NCBI GenBank assembly: GCA_013076295.1
Contig: RQOL01000759.1
Location: forward strand, 209,159-273,158
DNA: 64,000 bases
Reading direction: 5' to 3'
From: Sanderia malayensis
Taxonomy: Eukaryota; Cnidaria; Scyphozoa; Semaeostomeae; Pelagiidae
Every line of letters starts with the position of its first letter. The stretch's first letter is position 1. A program made the position numbers and the translations under genes. The notes under the pieces are model-generated. The model worked only from the letters and a program-made list of their open reading frames with translations, searched no databases and had not been told where the DNA came from. Positions 57,370-64,000 of the stretch are shown in pieces.

Positions 57370-58210
57370 TGTAATTTAATATGTGCAAAAGAAAAATATA
57401 TATACAACGTTTCGAGCTTTACTCGTCTTCAGGTATAGGAAAATACATTAGAAGAGAAGGTAAATAAACAAACAAAAGGAATGCGAAATTCGAATTATAG
57501 ATAAAAGAGAATGTGACGTAAGAAAAAGGAGTGATTAGAGAAAAGAAAATTGTTTGTTAAGGCCAGCAGGTAAAGGTGTGTTAAAATTAAAAATAATGCG
57601 TTTTTCTAGAGTTTTTCTTTTGATACAGCCCAGAGGTGTATAAGAAAGTCCACAAATTGTCATGTCAGCGGTAGAATGATCCAGAGAATTGAAGTGTGTT
57701 CGTACTAAATTATCTTCGACAACAAAAGAAATTGGTTCCTTTCCGTGCAACCACCCTAACCTGTGCTCACATCAACAGCTCCTCTACAATCTTGAATAAC
57801 AACAGATCCTACAAAATCAATACTAACTTCACTTGTTCTTCATCGTCAATCATCTATTGCATCTGCTGTTCTAAATGTTCACTCCTGTATATTGGTGAAA
57901 CTTGCCGTAATATGAACGCTCGTTTTGGTGAGCATCTACGAAACGTCGAAAAAAGATTCATTTACAAGACTCTCATAAGGACGATGCTGATTTGAACATT
58001 TCTAAACACTTCAATTTTCTGGATCATTCTACCGCTGACATGTGACAATTTGTGGACTTTCTTATGCACCTGTGGGCTCTATCAAAAGAAAAACTCTAGA
58101 AAAATGCATTATTTTTAAACTTAACACACTTTTACCTGCTGGCCTTAACAAACAATTTTCTTTTCTCTAAGCACTCCTTTTTCTTACGTCACATTCTCTT
58201 TTATCTACAA
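57370..58210 (+). mobile_element. Penelope-like element remnant with GIY-YIG domain in an inverted repeat
   Basis: The plus-strand frame at 57696-57995 has IYCICCSKCSLLYIGETCR and RFGEHLRNVEK, the GIY-YIG endonuclease found at the C-terminus of Penelope-like reverse transcriptases. The C-terminal tail continues to about 58170 with frame changes. The same tail is found in inverse orientation at 57535-57730, so 57500-57690 and about 58005-58209 form a long inverted repeat. At 57400-57430 is ACGTTTCGAGCTTTACTCGT, similar to the terminal repeat seen in such elements. No RT domain remains. Confidence 0.7.
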
Positions 58211-59048
58211 GACAGTTGAGTTCGTCACTTCTCACCCGTCCCTGCCGTCTGCTATTTTTATCAAATTGCACCAACGAAGCTTCTCAAAATTTGATTTTGG
58301 CAATGTAGAATAATTTAGGCCCATTTGATATCCATGTCAATAAAAATAGCTCTGACAACCATAAGTTGCACATTGACGCCCCAAAGATCGCATCTTCTTC
58401 TGCAGTAAGTCTGTAGTCATATCAGGTGCGTTTTTTTACTCATACTAATACTTTCTGTGAATTTTACAGCAATTTATTAATAGAGGAAAAAGTATGATTA
58501 TTGCCTTGAAACGCTGTAAAAGATGTTTGAAAAATGCGCCACTACATCTATAACCTCGATTTCGTGCAGAGATTCAAGGTGTGAAAACATTGTGAAAGGG
58601 GTCTACTGGGTGCGTAAGCAGCGAGTAAGGAATGCTGAAGTAAACAAGGGTATGTAGTGTCAAAAATTGGTACACAGTGAGTGTAAACTTTTTGTTAATA
58701 ACTATGGATACATTTAAGGCTCTCTTAGTTAATCTGCCTTCGTTTTCTTTATTGTTTCAACTTTCAAAAATAATGTAGAAAAATTTGTCACTTACTTGAA
58801 ATTGGTGCGATCAAAATCTGAAAAGAGTTTTTGCGCCCTCGAGTCAAAGCTATTGTCTTCTGAAACTATAGCAACAATATCAAGATGGCCCCACAGAAAA
58901 GCGCGTTGGGAAGGAGAATGTGACAAACTGGTTGGGGGCTAAAAGAGATAGGATAAAAGATAAGAAACATTATCATGTTTGAAATATTATGTTATGTTCA
59001 TTTTACTGAATATTTACGGTTGGTTTAACAATATTAATATTCTTTCAG
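58211..59048. other. No gene; carries dispersed repeat copy 1
   Basis: The stretch 58610-58905 is repeated at 61180-61490 in the same orientation. Nothing else is recognisable. Confidence 0.6.
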
Positions 59049-60234
59049 AAACAATATATTATCGTTCAATTGGGCAAGTTGATAGACTTCGAGGGTGGAG
59101 ACCACAGGGCTTCAATGCATCTGGTGGCCGATAGCGTCTGGAGTGTAAGTGTAATCAGCACTGTAGATTTCTCAGTCGTTGCGTCATGGGGAAGGCACGT
59201 CTGCACGTTTCGTCTGTCCCTGCAAGAAGAAGACAAAGGTAAAGAAGAGAGGCAAATGAAACAAAGGAAACGTTGTAACAATCTCTCACGTGCCAGACAG
59301 AAGTTTATTTGCGAAATTATTATTATTATATTGCAAAATCAATTTGAAAAGAAGCCTCGGCCTCGGCGGATAGTGTTGACGATGAAGAGAGCCGATCAAA
59401 CCAGAGGAATAAGATAAATGGTAATAATAGAATTTGATCTTTGTCAATCTTTCCAATCAAACACTACTAAGCAAACTATAATGAGTTATGGTGTGTTAAA
59501 CTTTAATTGTTATCTATCAATCATAGAATTTCGACATATTGAAAGAGAATATGCATCCTTTCATTCAAAATAGTCAACAGGAATGGCAGGCCTGGGTAAG
59601 TTTGTTACATACTCTAGTTGTTGTATGAAATAAGAAAAAAAGGCAAATTCAGAGCAGTTGCATAGGAATAATGGAAATCTGCCCTGCTTCTTTGTTTTGG
59701 TGGGCTAGCTGACCCTAATATAAGTAATGAATTGGCATTGCTGTAACCTGGAAAGTATTCAAAATTATTGAAACTGTTTGTTTGGTTAATGGTTTCACAT
59801 AATGTTATTGTTGCAGGTGTTGATTGCTGAACAGAAAAAGGAAACGGTGTCCCTACTTGGTTTTTGTGTGGTAAGTATCTAATTAATATGTGGGTTTAAT
59901 ATTAGAACAATAATATATGAATGGAACTGAATATAACAATGAACTGAATTAGGAACTATTTAAACAGGAAAAAGCATTGACCATGCATGAATATGGGAAA
60001 TTTGTGAGATTGATTGGTAGGCCAAAAAGGTAAGTTATTATTAGTATGAATAATTCATGCATGACCAAGGCCACTAAGCTATATAACAACAGAACTACAA
60101 ACTATAAAACTACATAGCTACAACCTATCAAACAACATAACTACAAACTAAAAACTATGTAAAAACTATCTACAAACAGTAAAAACCTGCATATAACATC
60201 CTCCATCTTATTTTGTAGACTATTTTGGTTGTGA
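59049..60234 (+). CDS. Candidate host gene, five small exons, partial
   Basis: The exons are 59049-59144, 59527-59595, 59817-59870, 59968-60029 and 60219-60234. Every junction has AG/GT (GTAAGT or close), the first three introns are phase 0, and the last joint completes an Arg codon before a stop. The protein fragments include QLGKLIDFEGGDHRAS and NMHPFIQNSQQEWQ. No family is recognised. A further frame at 59160-59240 might be an extra exon but would need a 22-bp intron, so I leave it out. The 5' end is missing. Confidence 0.5.
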
Positions 60235-60383
60235 AGAATGAAAAACAATAGGTAAACAATAAGACAATATCATTTAAATATGACTATGAAAAAATACATT
60301 GAAAAATGGAATATTGGATAGTAGGTTGTTACAAATAGGAGGTGCTTATATGCAGGCTTTTACTGTATAACTATATACAATAT

Positions 60384-60960
60384 CTACATATTAAAATATG
60401 AGATTTTAACAAGTTTGGCACCGCGTGCCAATTGGGCCTGCTCAGCCGTAGGTTGGTGGGAAGGGTTTTGGGCGACCACCTTCCCACCCTCCTTTTTGCC
60501 AGGCTTTCTTTTGGGCTGGGCTTTCCCAATTTTAATGAAAGCCTCTTTTTGTGTTCTGTAAATTAACACACATAAGATTGATATGTTAAAGGTTGTTAAC
60601 ATTTTGTAAAAAGATGCAATGCCATTGTATAAGTGTGTATCATAAACATGTGAAATACAATGTAAAAAGGTGTACATACACAATTTCGTTTCTTGGGATT
60701 CTTCTCCCTGTGGCAAATAATAAATTGAAATGTTTGCGGGCCAATTCTGGGTATTCGTCGGCACAGTTTCTCTTGAGTGTAGATATACTACTATATGTTA
60801 TTTCCTAGGAGAAAAAGAGCATGCAAAGAATAATGGTTGATAGCAGTTATGAAGATGGGAAATTTACTAATAAATATATTAATGTATTTAATATAATTAC
60901 TTTGGTTTCTTTGTCAAGGGTTATGACAATTTGATTGTCCTTTGGCTTTCCATTTGCCAT
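60384..60960 (-). CDS. Candidate host gene, three exons, complete frame of about 118 residues
   Basis: Exon 1 is 60960-60901, from ATG (MANGKPKDNQIVITLDKETK) to a GTAATT donor. Exon 2 is 60804-60680, after CTAG and before GTATGT. Exon 3 is 60555-60384, after TTTACAG, ending at TAG. Phases fit exactly (0, then 2). Exon 3 is basic and Gln/Ala-rich. It converges on the gene at 59049-60234, 150 bases away. The family is not recognised; the short basic tail could bind nucleic acid. Confidence 0.55.
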
Positions 60961-61179
60961 GTTGAAATGTTCTTAAAATGAAATGTTGAAATGCATGTAA
61001 AATTAGTATAGGCATAACGTTAATGGAAAATGCTGGTAAAGGAGAAATATGAAGAATTCGAAAATTTTGTATATGTCAATTAACAATATTCTGATAATAT
61101 TGTAGGAATTTGTGGGAATTAATATATGAAGAGCAATGATTGAAAATGGTAATAATAGGAAAGACACTCACAAATCTTT

Positions 61180-61490
61180 GATTTGGGCACGTAAGACAAA
61201 AGTAACGAATGCTGAAGTAAACAAAGGTAGGTAGTGTCAAAAATTGGTACACAATAACTGTAAATTTTTTATTAATAACTATGGATTATATATATGGATT
61301 AATAACAAGGCTCTTTTAGTTAATCTGCGTTTGTTTTCTTTAATGTTAAAACTTTCAAAAGTTATTTAGAAGAATTTTTCACTTACTTCAAATTTGTACG
61401 ATCGAGATCTGAAAGTTTTTTCGTGTGCTCAAGTCAAAGCTATTGTCTTTTGAAACCATAGCAACAATATCAAGATGGCCCCATGCAAAA
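61180..61490. repeat. Dispersed repeat copy 2 (with 58610-58905)
   Basis: Both copies share GAATGCTGAAGTAAACAA, TAGTGTCAAAAATTGGTACA and CAATATCAAGATGGCCCCA in the same order, with moderate divergence. They flank the two small candidate genes as direct repeats. Confidence 0.8.
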
Positions 61491-62009
61491 GAATGAGATT
61501 GAGGTCTCCCGGATGTATGAAATCAATGTGGTGTTGGGTCAATTGTGATGTTGCAATAATTCTGGATAGCCAAAGTAAGAATGGTGAGGACTATAGAATA
61601 GAGTGAACTACGAATTGGTGTATAAATATAGAGGGTATGCCAAGTTGAATAGTAGTCACGTATGGCATAAGTGGACATAAATTGGGATAAATTTGAAGTT
61701 GACTCCCACACTAAATAATGCTATGATCATTCAGTAAACTTCTTTCATTTTCCTACAAATCACTATGAAATTACAACACTATTTAGTATCAAAATTGACA
61801 TGCTAGAAGTTATAATATATTTCTGACTTTATTATATTATTTATTGTTTGATGGATTGTTATTTCATTGTCTTTCTTTATTATGTAAACATAATACAATA
61901 TTTTCCCAATCACTGTTTTGAATGTGGCAGTTTTCTGCAAGGTATATAACTTGTCTGTTCTCTACTGTACCATACTATAAATTTCATTATGTTATACATT
62001 ACTATAAAT

Positions 62010-62370
62010 TAATATACATACTATACTATAATATACATTACTATACATACTATACATTACCATACCTACTATAAAAATATACTATACCTATTACACAAAC
62101 ATAATATACCTTCTATACTTACCATACAAACATACTCTACCTACTATAAAAACATACTATACCTGCTATAAAAATATACTACACCTACTATACCTGCTAC
62201 AAAAACATATATTGCACCTACATACATAAACACATACCTTCATACATACCTACATACCTACATACCTACATACCTACATACCTACATACCCACATACCTA
62301 CATACCTACATACATACATACATACATACATAGATACATACATACATACATACATACATACATACAATAC
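62010..62370. repeat. Microsatellite tract, (TACCTACA)n and (CATA)n
   Basis: Variants of ACTATACCTACTATAAAAAC give way to pure TACATACATACA. The same family resumes at 62458-62630 and 63300-63530. Confidence 0.95.
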
Positions 62371-63300
62371 ATGAGCCGGGCTCGGCCGCTTCGCTCCCTC
62401 CCCGGAGCCCGTCAAATAAAAGAAGCTTAATGTGGTTGGCGCTTTTTGCGCGCTGCACTATAAAATCATACTATACCTACATACTATACCAACATACTAT
62501 ACCTACTATAAAATCATACTATACCAACAAGATACTATACCAGCATACTATACTACTATAAAAAACATACTATACCTACTATACCTACTATAAAAAAATA
62601 CATATAACTGCTATAAAAACATACAAACACTTGTCGAAGGTTTAAATGAGGAAAATCGTGAAAATAGCGCCTGAAAAATTCATAACTTTGACTTCCTTTT
62701 CATTGGGCCTAAGCGTTGCAAGCATGCCGGAGCAACGCTACTGCAAAAACTATAACTACAGTCAAATCTACATAGTTCGAACTCGTGTAATTCGAACTTT
62801 TGTCTAATTCGAACCAAATTCTCCGCCCCTTCAAGGATCACTAATGAACCAATTCTTATAAAGCAAACTTCTATAATTCGAACTTTTTGTAATTCGAACA
62901 TTTTCACGCGTCCCCAGAGTGTTCGAATTAGACAGAATTGACTGTATACTCAAAATTCAAAACAAAGCTATCACATGTGTTCCCAATTGTTTCCCGCAAC
63001 TCTCTAGGGGTCTTTGAAACAATTAGCAGCTCTTTACAAAGACAATTCACAAATTTACAAAGCCTTTATGGATACATCGTTTGCCGTTTCGGCCCATTGT
63101 TTTGGGCGTTCGACCTATTGTTTCGGGTCGAATCTATTGTTTTAGGCAGAGTTTCGCCACCGTCACGTGACATCACAGAATATATATATTTCATTAGGGG
63201 ACATCACTCGCTTCGCTCGTTCGCCCCAGCCCGTCAAGTAAAAAAAGCTTAATCTGGTTGCGCGCGCTTCGCGCGCTGCATTCGCTCCCGCTCAAGCCCA
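62371..63300 (-). mobile_element. Helitron remnants, broken by microsatellite and MITE
   Basis: 62371-62457 is a 3' terminal piece (GAGCCGGGCTCGG hairpin, GCTTAATGTGGTTGGCGC). 62695-63180 matches the interior and 5' part of Helitron A, including CCTAAGCGTTGCAAGCATGCC and the TCGACCTATTGTTTCGGGTC end segment. 63196-63300 is another 3' end whose minus-strand terminus reads CCCCTAA followed by T. All are in the minus orientation. Confidence 0.65.
62759..62944. mobile_element. 186-bp MITE of Tc1/mariner-pogo type
   Basis: The termini are CAGTCAAATCT at the left and the reverse of CAGTCAATTCTGTC at the right, with TA on both sides (62757-62758 and 62945-62946). The interior has repeated TTCGAAC boxes. 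It lies inside the Helitron remnant, so it entered later. Confidence 0.75.
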
Positions 63301-63530
63301 TACATACATACATACATACATACCCACATATGAACCTAATATATACCTACTATGCAAACATACTATACCTACTATACAAACATACTATACCTACTATACC
63401 TACTATACAAACATACTATACCTACTATTCCTATTATACAAACATACTATACCTACTATACCTACTATAAAAACATACTATACCTACTATGCCTACTATG
63501 AAAACATACTATACCTACTATACCTATTAT
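63301..63530. repeat. Microsatellite tract, ACTATACCTACTATACAAAC type
   Basis: A roughly 20-bp motif is repeated with small changes after a CATA run. Frames through it are not genes. Confidence 0.9.
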
Positions 63531-64000
63531 ACTGTAATCGCGGTCTAAGGACTTCAGAACAAAACACAAAAGAACACACAACAGATAGTTTTTCAACTAT
63601 AAATCAAAATTCAAATCAGCATACGATACAGCAAAGCCTTTCGCAAGCACCTTGTGTACCTATCCGAGACACTCAATCTCTCAATCTTAGTCTACTGCCA
63701 CTCTAACGTGTGCCTCTATTTAAGCACCGTCGGAATGCGAGGGGTCAAGGTACACTTGGTAAATGCTAATTGGCAAATATTACTAATACGGAGTTATGAC
63801 GAAGTTTAGTAGACGATAATTATCTATAGAATTTAATATCTAAACGCAAAGAGGGAACTAAGTTAACACGAGAAGCACACAACGTAAATATGACTTATAT
63901 ACTAATTAGCTTAAAAGATATACGATAAAACAAAACGAGGCTATACTAAATAACTAGATCGCAAACGAGACTGCAACACGACTGTAACCGTATTACATAC
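63531..64000. other. No feature seen
   Basis: Non-repetitive AT-rich DNA with no supported gene up to the window end. Confidence 0.5.

Noticed and set aside
59145..59166. A 22-bp intron between two plus-strand coding stretches
   Set aside because: Too short for animal splicing; the following frame is left uncalled.
1..64000. CRISPR arrays, rRNA or intact tRNA genes
   Set aside because: None seen; tandem repeats here have no unique spacers, and the only tRNA-like sequence is the SINE head.

Overview
The window is AT-rich metazoan genomic DNA: spliced exons, KDZ, Ty3/Gypsy, Helitron and Penelope-like elements, tRNA-derived SINE and long satellite DNA. The mix fits an invertebrate such as a cnidarian or sponge, but I cannot name the species. 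It falls into four zones.

(1) Positions 1-14734 look like an endogenous DNA virus of the Polinton/adintovirus type, broken by an assembly gap. The best marker is an FtsK/HerA-type packaging ATPase (9070-9804). It is followed by a run of small, very basic proteins resembling adenovirus-type core proteins, an unrecognised 348-residue protein, and a C2H2-finger protein whose C-terminal part may be the N-terminus of a protein-primed PolB. No capsid, penton, protease or integrase gene is visible, so the element is incomplete here. The left 6 kb is an accessory region: two Fic-domain genes, a TRAF-like coiled-coil plus MATH gene with an orphan paralogue of its N-terminus, a second MATH fragment, and three copies of an acidic minus-strand gene. 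These are arranged as duplicated cassettes behind related repeat arrays. A second duplicated cassette (6245-7244 and 7902-8886) has, between its copies, what looks like a complete heat-shock promoter with a spliced leader. Many of these genes carry single-base frameshifts, from decay or consensus error.

(2) Positions 14735-14834 are 100 Ns. Then 14835-28250 is a tandem satellite of about 31 monomers of roughly 430 bp, with a higher-order period near 4.3 kb.

(3) Positions 28.3-48 kb hold an intron-containing gene with a UPF0547-like zinc ribbon, a tRNA-derived SINE, pogo-like fragments, an intron-rich KDZ transposase gene (minus strand) and a Ty3/Gypsy retrotransposon (minus strand) split by a 1.3-kb element with TTAA target duplication.

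(4) Positions 48-64 kb hold three small candidate host genes supported by phase-consistent splice sites, several non-autonomous Helitrons (two head to tail, with an empty site preserved in a neighbouring duplication), a Penelope-like GIY-YIG remnant in an inverted repeat, a TA-flanked MITE and microsatellites.
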